Shown here piece by piece: positions 42,070-54,200 of a DNA stretch of 64,000 nucleotides. Below the pieces are notes generated by a model. That model did no database searches, was not told where the DNA came from, and worked only from the letters and a program-made list of their open reading frames with translations. Origin of the DNA: Ceratopteris richardii (taxonomy: Eukaryota; Streptophyta; Polypodiopsida; Polypodiales; Pteridaceae); contig CM035435.1 of assembly GCA_020310875.1 (NCBI GenBank), positions 71,123,455 through 71,187,454 of the forward strand. The letters run 5' to 3'. The position numbers and the translations under genes were made by a program. Position 1 is the stretch's first letter; each line of letters opens with the position of its first letter.

Positions 42070-45000
42070 TTAATCTTCAAGTATATCCTGCAATCCAATC
42101 ATGGATTTGAACCTGCAAAGTTTGGTTCCATCCAAAGCTTTAGTCAACAAATCTTCACATTGCATGTTGGTTGATACATAGGTTAGTTGAATGTCCTTGC
42201 TTATCAATTTCTCTCTCACATAATGGTAATGGACCTCTATGTGTTTGGTCCTAGCATGATAAATAGGATTAGCTGCAAGGTGAAGAGAACTTGTATTATC
42301 TCCAAAGATAATTGGTGACCTAGTATATAAACCCAATTCTGTATACAAAAGCTTAATCCATATTGCTTCTTGTGTGGCATTAGCTAGTCCTCTATACTCT
42401 GCCTCTGTGGAAGACAATGCAACAGTGGGTTGCTTCTTTGAAGACCATGAAATTGGTTTGTCACCTGCAAAAGAAATATATCCAGAAGTACTCCTCATAT
42501 CATCCTTGCATCCTGCCCAATCTGCATCTGAATAAATTTTGATATCAATATTTGAAGTGTAAGGGAAATACAAACCATGGTTCTGTGTACCCTTGAGATA
42601 CTTTATGATTCTCTTGGCAGCCTCTAAGTGAGGTATCCTTGGCTTGTGCATAAATTGACTTAGCACACTAACTCCATATGCAATATCTATCCTTGTTAAG
42701 GTAGCATAGTTCAAACTACCCACCATACTTTGATAGCTTGTAATGTCATTGACTTCATCACCTTCATGGGCACTTAGTTTTAGGTTTACCTCCATTGGAG
42801 TGCTTGCTACTTTAGCATCCTGCAAGTGAAACTTCTTCAACATATCCTGTATATATTTTTTCTGAGTGATGTATATCCCTGAATTAGTGTAGACTAATTC
42901 AAGTCCCAAAAAATATTTCAATAGACCAAGATCATTGATCTTGAACTCCTTCATCATTTGTCTTTTGATATATCTGATTCCATTGACATCATTACTTGTA
43001 ATGATGATGTCATCAACATAAACACAAAGGTATATTACCTCTGAATTACTTCTCTTAACGAACAGAGAAGTATCTACCTTGGTCATGACAAAACCTTGGT
43101 CTTAGAGGTATGTAGTTAACCTGTAATTCCATGCCCTAGCTGCCTGCTTCAATCCATATAAAAGCCTTTTTTAATTTGCAAACATATGTTACCTTCTTAG
43201 GGTCTTCATAGCCAAGAGGTTGTGACATATAAACCTCTTCTGAAATCCATCCATTCAAGAAAGCATTCTTGACATCCAGTTGGTACATATTCCAATTTTT
43301 TGATGCAGCCACACTCACTAACACTCTGATTGTTGGCATCTTGGCCACATGTGAGAATGTCTCCTCATAGTCAATGCCTTGGGTTTGTGCAAAACCCTTG
43401 GCTACCAATCTGGCTTTGTACCTATTTATTGTGCCATCAGAATTTCTTTTAAGCTTATAGATCCATCTAGATCCTATTACCTTCATTGAGTCCTTCTTAG
43501 GTACTAACTCCCATGTGTCACTTTCTTTGAGTGCTTCAATTTCCTCATCCATAGCTTCTTTCCATTCTGATTTGGTAATTGCTTCTTCATATGATCCTGG
43601 TTCTTCATTTGACAAATCTTTGGCAAGATAAACAGAATGTTTAGTAACAAGAGATTTATCATACCCATATCTGATAGGTTTCTTGCTTTCTCTTTGTGAT
43701 CTTCTAAATGGTTGAGTTGAAGATTCAGGTATGTCTTCAAGCTTCTTCATCTTCATTTTGCCTTTGGACTTCCATGCTTTGAATTCTTCAAGGTTGATAG
43801 TATCTTCATCATGTGAACTTGAGGCTTCATTCTGAGTAGGTTCATCCTTTGTAAGACTTGGAAATTCCTCTTCCAAATCATAGGGTAATTTGACCTTCCT
43901 GCATTCATTCTCATACGAAGAATCATTTTCATCAAAGACAACATCTCTGCTTACCATGAATCCCTTATTGATGGGATTATAAAACCTGTAACCTTTTTTA
44001 TTTAAATCATACCCAATAAAGATGCATTTTTCAGCCTTTGGGTCTAGCTTACCTCTTATCTGAGAAGGAATGTGTACATATGGTACACATCCAAATATTT
44101 TGCAATTTTCAAGTGAGGGTCTCTTACCATGCCATGCTTCATAGGGTGTCATGCCATCAAGAGACTTAGATGGTAACCTGTTTATGAGGTAAGTGGCAGT
44201 GGAAACACTCTTTGCCCATAGATAACCTTTTCTCATTAAGCATAGATCTAGCTGTCTCAACAATTAACCTATTTTTTCTCTCAGCTACCCCATTCTGTTC
44301 AGGAGAATACCTTGTGGTTATCTCTCTTTTGATGCCTCTGTCTTGCAAGAAGTCTTCAAATTCATTGGAGAAGTACTCACCTCCTCCATCTCACCTTAAC
44401 CTCTTCAAATTCCTTCCTGTCTGGTTTTCAACTAATGCAAGATATTTTTTAAAGCAATTAAATACCTCATCCTTGTGCTTCATGAAGTACAATACAGTCC
44501 ATCTGCTATAATCATCAATGAAAGACACATAGTACCTTGATCCTGAGACAGAGGGGTCTTTGCTTGGTCCCCATACATCTGTGTGGAAAAGCTCTAGGTA
44601 GTCTTCATGCATGTATCCTTTCCTTGAGAAGGGTAACTTGTGAGACTTCCCAAATTGACAAGCACCACACTTGTAAATCATATGTTGCTTGGATACATTA
44701 GGTATCCCAAGCACACTTTGGTCCCTGCACATTTGTTTCAAGGTTCTTTCTCCTATGTGCCCTAACATTTTGTGCCAAATCTCAAGCTCTGAAAGTGTCT
44801 GATCTTTATAACTGTATAGTGCAATGTTCTTTGTATCTTCTAACTCAAAAGTGAAAAGTCTACCTGATTTTTCTCCTTTAGCAATCCTCTTGAACCCATG
44901 TCTTGGATCCTCCACATATGCTCCATATTGGTTGAATCTGACCTGCAAACCTTTCTCCACAATCTGACCAACACTCATCAAATTTTTGGTAATGGTTGGT

Positions 45001-46280
45001 ACATAGAGTACCCTGCTCAACAAATTCTGATTTCCATCACAAGTCTTAACATTTCCAACTTTAACTACTAAATGCTTTGTATCATCACCTGTTTGGACTT
45101 GATGCTTACCTTTTGGTTCCTCAAGATCAGAGAGTAATGCTACATTGCCAGCCACATGATTTGAACATCCTGAGTCAATGTAGAATAGGTGGTCATCATT
45201 TGTACCTGATTTTGAAGTCATATTCATGATTAGAAGAGAGTCATCCTGCTCCTCTGTGTAGTTGTTGTAATCCTTCCTCGATTTGAATCCTCCTTGGTAG
45301 GTGCCATTGTAATTATTGTTGTAGTTGTTGTTGTAGTTATTGTTGTAGCCTTGGTGATGGTTGAATCTACCTCTTGACTGTGAGTATCCACCTCTTTGAT
45401 ATCCTCTTCCTCTCTGATTCTTGTAATTCCTGAAATACTCATCTGTAGTATGATTTGATAAACCACAAATGTTGCATGGTGAGGAATTATAAGATCTCCC
45501 CCTACCTTGCTTACCTCCTCTGCCCCTTCCTCTTGAAGATCTACCTCTCCATGCATATTTGGCTTGAGAAGTAGAGCCTTCATCTTCCACCTTCTTGCTT
45601 TTGCCTTTATCTTTAGACTTCTTATCAGTGTATAGGGCAGAAGAGTTATTACCTTTGGATGTGTCTCCATTTTTCTTGAGCTTTGCTTCATGAGTAAATA
45701 ATTGTCCCATGAGAGTTGTAAGATCTGGAGTGTGCATTTCCATGTAAAGATCCATAGTTGTGGTGAAGCTTTCCCATTTGTCATTAGCCTTGATCCCATT
45801 GATCACTTGCCTTACAAACTGTTCTTCTTCAATATCTTCTCCTATGCTTTCTAACTGATCTGCTACATCTTTAATCTTGGTTACAAATTCTGAAACAACT
45901 TGCTTAGGTTGCTTCCTTAATGTTGTGAATTCAATCCACAACTGATTTTTCCTAGCCCTTCTGTTGGAGGAAAAATATGATGACAAGGTTTCCCAAGTCT
46001 CTTGGGATGTCTTACAATTTCTAATATGTGGCAAAAGAAAATCAGATATAGAGTTGAGTAAATAAGACCTTGCCAATGCATCCTTAGCACACCATGTGTT
46101 GAGCTTTTCATGTTCTTCCTTGGTTGGTAATCCTCTTGTTTTGAATGAGGGCAATTCCTCATCTCCTGAGATGTATCCATAGAGACTCCTTCCTTGTAGA
46201 TAGGTCTTCATCCTCAGAGACCATGCTTGATAATTGTTCCTGTGCAATTTATCAATGAATGAAGGAAAACCATCTCTCAT
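42070..46280 (-). pseudogene. Element C gag-pol with four small lesions
   Basis: Gag starts at 46280 (MRDGFPSFIDKLHRNNYQAW). The first frame (629 codons) holds the UBN2-type gag, a Gly/Arg/Asn-rich tail with a knuckle CNICGLSNHTTDEYF (last Cys changed to Tyr), protease with intact YIDSGCSNH, pre-integrase and the start of integrase. A TGA stop at 44391 (LKRLR*DGGGEYF) is followed by about 8 bp lost near 44235. The second frame (43136-44263) contains the integrase end and RT fingers. One extra base near 43165 and a TAA near 43105 precede the third frame (42070-43086), with YVDDIIITSND intact, then RNase H (IYSDADWAGCKDDMRSTSGY, HIEVHYHYVREKL). All RT catalytic residues survive, so it is a recently inactivated copy. 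Confidence 0.93.
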
Positions 46281-46293
46281 TTTACCTTAGTTT

Positions 46294-46305
46294 GCTCTGA
46301 TACCA
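46294..46305 (-). other. Primer binding site of element C
   Basis: Minus strand TGGTATCAGAGC, exact initiator-tRNA-Met match, one base from the LTR. Confidence 0.97.
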
Positions 46306-46306
46306 C

Positions 46307-47363
46307 TGTTGGGAAAGATGGATGGATGCTCCAAGAGACTGAGTAGGTACTGCTCAGCCTACTTTGTATCAGCCCTCTTTTGCTTCAGAGTTGATAACTA
46401 GACCTTCTTAGCTTTCCAATGACACCATAAAATGTCCTATGTACTTTGGAAATGATGTGTGTAATGATTGAATCAAAATAGATAACTTTGGAAGTAACAA
46501 ACTCAAGAAAACCTTCTATTTATGTCTTGACACCTGCTGGGTATTTTGCTTAGTATAACTAGCATAGTAGGAGTCGGAAAAATTCCTTTTAGGTGTATCT
46601 AATTAGCTTAGTAAGCTACCTATTCCAAGTGGAATGCTGTAAAATGATAAACTATGCTAACAGAAATCAATTTAGCAAGTTAAGTTATACCCCCGACTTT
46701 TTAGGACTGTAGCAGAAAATGACCACAGATCACCTCGATGCAGATTTCTCCAAAATGGCTGAATAGAATGTCTTCACACTTTGATAGAATGTAGATTACT
46801 TGAAGCTGAATCCAACAAGCTTTGAATCACTGGATTTGGTGGAGAATTGACCGAGATATGCCCTTGACAAGTTGACAGACTTCTGAGTAGACTAACAGAG
46901 AACTCAGAGATGGACAATGTGAATGTATGTATTAATGAACATTTGTATACAACTCCATTGGCATGAATATCATTGCCAAATGGTGTAGAGAGGTGTGGGC
47001 TAGAGTGTAGACCTCACACACACTCAAAAATCAGTAATGATAGGCTCGGGAGTGCTCTCACTTGCCCGTGACTTTTCATGTCCATTTTTATAAGGAATGA
47101 GTAAAAATTTGAATTCAAATTCAAACTTTTGGCTCCCTATGATCAAGCTCCTAAATGCTAGGAGATATTCTTTCAATCAAACAACTAATTTTTCCACGAA
47201 TCCTTTTGGTAGGTGATTACAAGATATTCCAAGTCAATTTGACTTTTACAATGAGGTAAAGTGGTAATTAACCACTAGCATATGTTCCTATGCTTCTTCA
47301 TGTGTGTATGGACTTCAACGTATCCTTTGAGCCAAATGTGTAGGCTTGTAATTTACACCAACA
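46307..47363 (-). repeat. 5' LTR of element C
   Basis: Same ends and TATA box (47092-47085) as 40973-42028. It drives leftward transcription into gag at 46280. Confidence 0.95.
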
Positions 47364-48100
47364 ATATTTGTTCATGACCTCCCTTGATCCAAGTATAAGT
47401 ATCATGTATGCTATAACAACACCTCCTAAATCATATTATGTAGACTACACAGGAACCTTATGGGTGGCACAATAGAAATTTAAAAAGATATTGCACGGAT
47501 CATACGAAGAGATTTTTAAGAAACTTACGAGGACATCACATGGAATCCATTTCTCGATTCCATATTATTGTATCGAAAATGAGAGATAAATTTCAAATTA
47601 TTCAGTAGATTATGGAAGTAAAACAAACTTCCCATATGGATGCGGTATCCTTCATAGTCTAGGATGACTCAATAATGCTAATAAAGATTGCCCCCATTTC
47701 TCTACATTATGCTTTTGACTTATAAATATATATCGTTTGAGCTGATTAATATATAAGCTTGATCTATTAAGGATGCGAACAAGTTGTAGGATCCTAAGGC
47801 CCCATAAAGATTTTGATGATAAACCATGAATTTCACCTTAGTTTCCTACATTTTTTGAAAAAAATAAGCCACCCTAGAAACTTGTTCTTATATATGAATT
47901 TTACTATTGACACCATTAACATAACTAAATACTATATCATGAGATATCTTCCCTTATTCTCTTTACTTTGATGTGCGATGATTCCATCCCTTGCCATCCA
48001 ATTCATATGTGATTGGCTAACAATGCTAGAGCAATGGGCTAAGTTGTTTGCCTCCCTTGGGGTGGGGGGGGGGTTCAAGTCTCGTGGGCTGCATTGCTAG
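47364..48100. repeat. Dispersed repeat R, copy 2, right part
   Basis: Continues copy 2 after element C. It ends in a tRNA-like stretch (CTAGAGCAATGGGCTAAG at 48029-48046, GGGTTCAAGTC near 48070). Confidence 0.8.
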
Positions 48101-48300
48101 AACATCCCTCGCTAGATATAGAGGTAAAAAGGAAATCATGTCCCTTTGGTTTTCCATGTGAAATAGCCTAAGAAACATGAACCCCACATGCTGAATCATT
48201 TTTAGACTGTGCATAATCTAAGAGCATATACAACCCGTGACATAAAATGCCGGAAGCAATGATGACATCACCCTTTGAGAGATCTTGGACATTACATTCA
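48101..48300 (-). pseudogene. Short D-family copia protease fragment
   Basis: Matches 39331-39530 (shared TAGATATAGAGGTAA, TCCCTTTGGTTTT, AATCTAAGAGCATATACAAC) and so repeats the R/D-fragment junction of copy 1. Confidence 0.7.
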
Positions 48301-48520
48301 ATAAAAATAATAAGCACGCCAAGAAAATGTTATATGCAACTAGTCCCTCTAAGCACTTTGATCAGATAATTTTATATGCAAGTAGTCCCACAGGCAATGC
48401 CTCGAGACAATGGTACCATTAGAGAGGCAAACCCCGGAATTCCACCTACATAGGGAGTTGATTAGGCTGTGTTTCTTCAAAAACCACTCATCTTTACTCA
48501 TAATCGTATCAATGCCATTA
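48301..48520. repeat. Segment shared with 58005-58160
   Basis: GAGGCAAACCCCGGAATTCC and CACCTACATAGGGAG occur in both places. Unclassified. Confidence 0.6.
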
Positions 48521-48831
48521 TTGGGACTTGACCATGACTACCTCAAATTTCAAGCTCCCTCCGACCTCTTCAAAATCTAATGGATGGCATGTACGATGGC
48601 AAAGAAGCCTATAGATTTGAAGCTCATGATATTAAGGATGTGAACAAGTTGTAGGAACCTGCAGCTCCAAAAAGATTTTGATGACACCCTAGAAACGTTT
48701 TCTTGCATACGAATTTTACTACTCACGCGATTTGCATAACTACGTACTATACCATGAGATCCCTTCCATTACTCTCCATACTTTGATGTGTGATGAATTC
48801 ATCCTTGCTTGTCCAATTCACCCTTGGTTGT
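48521..48831. repeat. Dispersed repeat R, copy 3, partial
   Basis: Contains GACTTGACCATGACTACCTC, GTTGTAGGAACCTGCAGCTCC, ATACCATGAGATC and GATGTGTGATGAATTCATCC. An internal block is missing compared with copy 1. Confidence 0.7.
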
Positions 48832-49125
48832 CCAACAACGTTAGGGCAAAGGGCTAAGTCGTTTGTCTCCCTTAAGGGGGAGTGAGGGTTCAAGTCTCAT
48901 TGGTTGCACCGAGGACACTCATCATGATTTGATCAAATGTTCATTTTCTTGAGAGCATAGGAAGCTTTGCCTACACTAAGAAATATCACACACACACACA
49001 CATAGAAACACTCAAAGGCTAGACATGTCCAATGAGTAAGACTTGCCTTGAAGCTCCAATGAGTAAGACTTGACTTGAAGCACTTTGACCCATGGCATAC
49101 AAGGCTTACCGCTACAACACACCCA
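48832..49125. repeat. Composite tRNA-like unit 1 (two facing pol III-type boxes)
   Basis: Left part, plus strand: A box-like GTTAGGGCAAAGGG at 48840-48853, hairpin CTCCCTTAAGGGGGAG, B box GGTTCAAGTC at 48887-48896, then TGGTTGCACCGA. Right part, minus strand: A box-like TGTTGTAGCGGTAAG at 49118-49104 and B box TTCAAGTC near 49075. A (CA)n run lies between them at 48990-49001. A 27-bp piece (CCAATGAGTAAGACTTG...) is tandemly duplicated at 49029-49080. It is not a functional tRNA. Confidence 0.6.
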
Positions 49126-49782
49126 TTTAGATAAATTTGATGAGATCTCAAATTGGTCGCTTTGGGGGGGAATGGTTGGCCTTGGGGTGCACTCTATGGA
49201 TATTGTTAGCAATGGTAAGGTACCTGTTCGTTATCGTAGAGTCCACTTTAGCTCAAATTACTCTCCTTGGCTATCCTTAAAGCAATGCCTTCTCAGTTCC
49301 TACTCGTAATGAACATCTGAGCTCTATCATTCCTACTACCTGGCAGACATTTAACCTTGATTTTGTGGAATTGGGGGCTCCATGGTGCTATGCCTTCATT
49401 GTTGTTGTACTTTTCTTTAATTCAAGCTAAGAGGAAGAATAGAACGTAAGATCAAACTTTCTTTTAGGGCTTCATTTCTTTCTAATGGGTCTTCAGGCTC
49501 CGTTCCTTTCTTATGGATGTCAAATATTCAAGCCTTAATGGATTTTAGGGCAGGACATCCCTATGTAGTCTCGTTCCTTTCTTATGGATGTCAAATGTTC
49601 AAGCCTTAATGGATTTTAGGGCAGGACATTCCTATGTAGTCTCAAACCTTAGCAGGGCTTCAAGCTCTATTCATTTGTAATCGATGCCAATGTAGGATTT
49701 GGGGGTTCGATGGGTGCTATGTCCTTCATTTATCAATGGTGTAGATCGCAAGATCAAAGTTCCTTTAAATTAGTCAAGCTAT
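49126..49782. repeat. Dispersed segment also at 59560-60135, with internal tandem duplication
   Basis: Shared landmarks are TTTGTGGAATTGG, GCTCCATGGTGCT and TTTAACCTTGATTTTGTGG. A roughly 70-bp stretch (CGTTCCTTTCTTATGGATGT...) occurs twice in tandem at about 49502-49645. No gene. Confidence 0.7.
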
Positions 49783-49854
49783 ACTAGCCTAAGCAGGTAT
49801 CTCTTTCATATACCTTAAGGGGGACGAGAGATTCAAGTCTGGTTGGTTGCACTG
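49783..49854 (+). repeat. Composite tRNA-like unit 2, left half (split by element E)
   Basis: A box-like ACTAGCCTAAGCAGG at 49784-49798, B box-like GATTCAAGTC at 49830-49839, then TGGTTGCACTG. Element E has inserted at CACTG; the unit resumes at 56418. Confidence 0.6.
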
Positions 49855-50115
49855 TGTTACAAGGAGTCAATAAAAGAGAAGGTGTGAACCACCTCCTAAC
49901 TCATTTAGAGGGTTCACTCATGAGTGCCAAGTGGCACTCATGTGTAGAACAATGGACTCAATCAATGAGAGATATATTAAGTGAATCGTACATGGCTGGG
50001 GGTTTCAGAACGATCTCGGTCGCCGTGCTCGCGAAAACTAAAGAAGAGCTCCTCGTGGACTGTGCATGAGCTCCCCCAAAAGTGAGGGGATTCACAAGAA
50101 GATTCTCAGGCAACA
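49855..50115 (+). repeat. 5' LTR of element E
   Basis: Almost identical to 56158-56417, with about a dozen differences visible. Contains AGATATATTAAG as the best TATA candidate (49970-49981). Confidence 0.95.
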
Positions 50116-50116
50116 T

Positions 50117-50129
50117 TGGTATCCGAGCC
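50117..50129 (+). other. Primer binding site of element E
   Basis: TGGTATCCGAGCC, initiator-tRNA-Met type with one difference from TGGTATCAGAGC, one base after the LTR. Confidence 0.85.
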
Positions 50130-51202
50130 AGAGGCATCGACGCTCAGTAGTCAGCCACGCGCGCCCGTGTAGAGAGAGAAAGGACGACCAGCAACTGCCG
50201 CCCGCGCTCAGAGAGGAGATCCCTCTTCCCTTCCTCCTCCCCTCCTCTAGGATGAAAGAAGAACCATTTTAGCTTTCTATATACTCATATTTCCGCTGTT
50301 TGATTTCATATATGGGATAAGAAGCCATGGCGAGGACAATTCTGAGATTTTTCGAAGTTTTTCAGAAGCCAAGTTAAAGTAGAAAAAATCGTGGTTTTCT
50401 TTGAAGATTGGAAGGGCAAATGTCATGCTAGGGATCAAAATGTTGGCCAAATGATTATGCATCTATGTAATATGGGTTGTGGAGATGGGCTATGGGCTTT
50501 GGGTTGATTCAAAAAAGCTTCAGTCACTCAGTTTTGAGCTTTTTAAAGTCATCCATCCATGAAAATGAGTTTTTCCACTTCCTATTGGTGACATACCCAA
50601 CTTCTCCGCACCATAGCTTCCTCATACAATATCGGATTTCAAGAATCTTGCTCACGTTTTGAAGCTACACTCCTAAGCTTCGCTTAGAAATCATCAATGT
50701 TGGATTTGGACAAGATTTGCCCCACCAAAATCTCTCTGTAGTGCTTCAGCCGGAACTAGGCGGCCACTCTCGGGCCTTGTTTTTCATCATCCGGACTCCA
50801 AATCCACTTTTTTCACTTGGGATAGTCTCAAATTCTTGAAGTACAGGTGGTGGGCAGCAACTTGTGGACTAGCGAGGATTGTTGCATCTCTGAAATTGCT
50901 CAGTTTCACTCAGTTTGCCCGTTTGGGGCTTTTCCCACGTGTGTTTGGCATTGTTTTGGATGGTTTATGCTGTTGAGAACCTCCCTGGACCAAGCGGACA
51001 TTTCCAATTTTCTTTTGGGCTGGCGAGGATTTAAAATCAGCGGCTTGAAGCATCAAAAACCACTTGGATTTCCCTTCTGTAGCTCTACTTTGTAACAGGG
51101 AAGTGCTCTTGTGATATATTTCTCTTCTTCTTGCACATTTGAACTTTACTTCCATTCATTTTCATACACTCTAATTAGCAAACGGGGGAAGGGAACTTAA
51201 AC
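50130..51202 (+). other. 5' leader of element E
   Basis: About 1.07 kb without a convincing ORF, ending directly at the gag ATG. Long leaders are usual in plant gypsy elements. Confidence 0.7.
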
Positions 51203-54200
51203 ATGGAAACTAAAGGTAAACAAGTAGTTGAGACCACTTCTCCACCTAAAGAGCAACTAGAGGATCGTGATGCTAGAATGGAAGAAGTAGAATTAGGGCA
51301 AGAAATAGAAGAGAACTTAGAAGAGAAAGAGCCTTCACAGGAAGAGTACACTTATGAAGAGCTTATAGATGAATTTGTCACTCGTGAACAATTCATAGAC
51401 TTGAAAGAGAAAACCCTTAAACTAGAGAAAGATTTGGGTAGCATCACATCTCTTATACAGCAGCTTAAGTCTCAAATGATCTCACTTGAGACTAGTGTCA
51501 CCTCTTTCCTAGCTAGGAAGGAAAGAGAGACTCCTACTATTCCTCTAGAGATTACTAGGAAAGAGACTTCTCTTCCTAGTAAGCACAAAGGAGAGAGCTC
51601 TAGGGAAGCTCCCCTCCTGAAAGACTTGAAGTCACCTACCTTTACGGGGGATGATCGAGACAGGAATAAGGATGCAATATACACTTTTTTACAAAAGTGG
51701 CATGATTTGCATCAATTGAAAGGCACCCCACCTGAGCATCGTGTGCTAGAGGCGAGTCTCTCCCTCGGCCCGCGTGCTTACAAGTGGTGGATGAGTCTTA
51801 AGGAGGCGAAGTCTATCCCTACTGACTGGACTCAGTTTGAGACTCTTTTTCTAAAAGAGTTTCTTCGTGAGAATGAGGAGGAGACGAATTGGGATGAGTG
51901 GGATAGGATTACACAGAGAGGTAGGCCTCTTTTGCTCTACCTATCTCACTATAGAGAGATCATTTTGAAACTTAAGGGCCTAGATGACTTTCAGAAGACC
52001 AGAGGGTTTGTTAGGGGCTTGGATAAAGCCATTAAGAGGGAAGTCAGAAGGAATGCGCCTAAGACGTTTGAGGAGGCGATCAAATATGCACAGATATATG
52101 AGGACCATAACCGTCCTCAATACACTCCTATGGAGACGGATCAGCCCCTCAAGCCTCTTAGTACGACTAAATTTAAGAAGAAGTTGCCTTTTGGGAAAAA
52201 CAAAGTTTTTATTAAAAAACAAAGATCACAAGGGCCTAGACTATCCACAGACCAGTTTGAGAAGGCCAAAAGAGAAAACCTGTGTTTTAGGTGCCTATCC
52301 CCTAGCCATTCACAGTGGAACTGTCCACTCAAGAAGGGGGAAGAAAAGAAGAAGGGACCAGAGTCTAGTACGGCCCCCGAAAAGGGCAAAAACGCGGTCC
52401 ACCTAGTGCAAACCCTTCCTATTCATGGAAGCTCTAGCTGCAAGGGAGTGGAGGTGATGCACGAGGATATAGAGCACACCTGTTGTTTGACTCAGTCATT
52501 ATGGTCACCGCAGTTTGGACCACATGACTTAGTTAAGCTACATGGTAGTGTATACGAGACCAGGGTGCGGATCATGATAGATGATTCTGCCACTCATAAT
52601 TTCATAAACTATGCTTTGGTCAAGAAATTAAAGATTCCCCAGCAGCCTAGTGCACATAAATACATCGTATCTATGATGCAAGGGCAAGATAAAAGAATAT
52701 GGGATACTATGGTATCCAATTTGGAAGTCAAGATGCAGGATTATACAGATTATATGGACTTCCAAATTATGAACATGGAGAGGACAGATCTAGTCTTAGG
52801 AAGAGAGTGGATATGGGGGTTGGGAGATACACTTAAGCGCAGCTATCAAAATAACACACTCGAGTTTGAAAAGAATGGAAGTAAAGTTTGTATTCAGGGA
52901 GAGAGAGATGTATCTAATGCACCTCTCATTTCTTCACTAGAGTTGTATAGTCTCTGTTATTCACAGCATGTACAGGACATGTTTTTATTGTATAATCATG
53001 ATATGGAGCATTGTACAGACAGCTCATCTGATGTATATTTTCATGCTATAAATGTAAATATGAACACGACTTTCTACTATTCTTTTTTGCAAGAGTGTGT
53101 GGTTAAAAGTTTTAAGGATCTTATGTTTGAGTACAGAGATGTTTTTCCCACTAACTTACCTAGAGGGCTACCACCTGAGAGAGGGGACATTGACCATGCC
53201 ATAGAGGTTGTTACTAACACTAACCCTATTTGTAGACCACCTTATAGGCTTAGTGTTTCTCGGCATGAGGAGGTTGAGAAGCAATTGCAGGATTATTTAG
53301 ATAAAGGCTTCATCAAACCTAGTAACTCACCATGGGCATCGTCAATGCTCCTAGTTAAAAAGAAAGATGGCTCTATGAGACTTTGTATAGATTATAGAGC
53401 ACTTAATAAGGTAACTATCAAAAATAGGTTTCCAATGCCTAGATTGGAAGACCTATTTGATCAGTTACATCAAGCTAGGTATTTTACCAAGCTTGACCTT
53501 AGATCAGGATATCATCAGATCAGGATTAGGGCAGAGGATGTCCCTAAGACTGCATTTAGAACTAGATATGGGCAGTACGAGTTTTTGGTGATGCCTTTTG
53601 GTCTCACCAATGCTCTTGCCACTTTCATGAAGCTCATGAATAGTGTTTTACGGCCTTATCTAGGACACTTTGTGGTAGACTTTTTGGATGACATTCTGAT
53701 CTATAGTGCATCAGAAGAGGAGCACTTGGAACACTTGAGAAAAGTATTTCAAGTGCTAAGAGAAAATTCGCTCTTTGCTAAGGAGTCAAAGTGTGAATTT
53801 TTCAAGACAGAGGTTAGATACCTTGGACATATAGTCTCCCAGGATGGAATCCAGATGGATACTGAAAAAGTAAGGGCTATTATGGAATGGCCACATCCAC
53901 GGAACCTGGAAGAGCTACAGATCTTCCTAGGTTTATTAGGCTTCTATTGAAGATTCATTAAAAACTATGCCAAAATTGTTGTCCCGATGACGGAACAGCT
54001 TAAAGGGAAAGGGAAAGCCTTTCATTGGTGAGATGATCAAAAGCAGAGTATGGAAAAGTTGAAAGTAGCAATTGCTACAGCTCCACTTTTACACATAGCG
54101 GATCCCAACAAACCTTTTGTGGTTGAGACGGACGCGAGTGATTTTGCTATAGGAGTGGTTTTAGTACAGGATGGTCGACCAGTAGCTTTTGAGAGTAAAA

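Larger units (their letters stand above)
40973..47363 (-). mobile_element. Ty1/copia element C, nearly intact, inserted in repeat R
   Basis: LTRs of 1,056 and 1,057 bp, TGTTGG...CCAACA ends, exact primer site, polypurine tract, full gag-pol order, and a perfect 5-bp target duplication ATATT (40968-40972, 47364-47368). The uninterrupted paralogue at 38546-38610 (GTGCAATATTTGGTCATGACC) shows the pre-insertion sequence. Confidence 0.97.
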
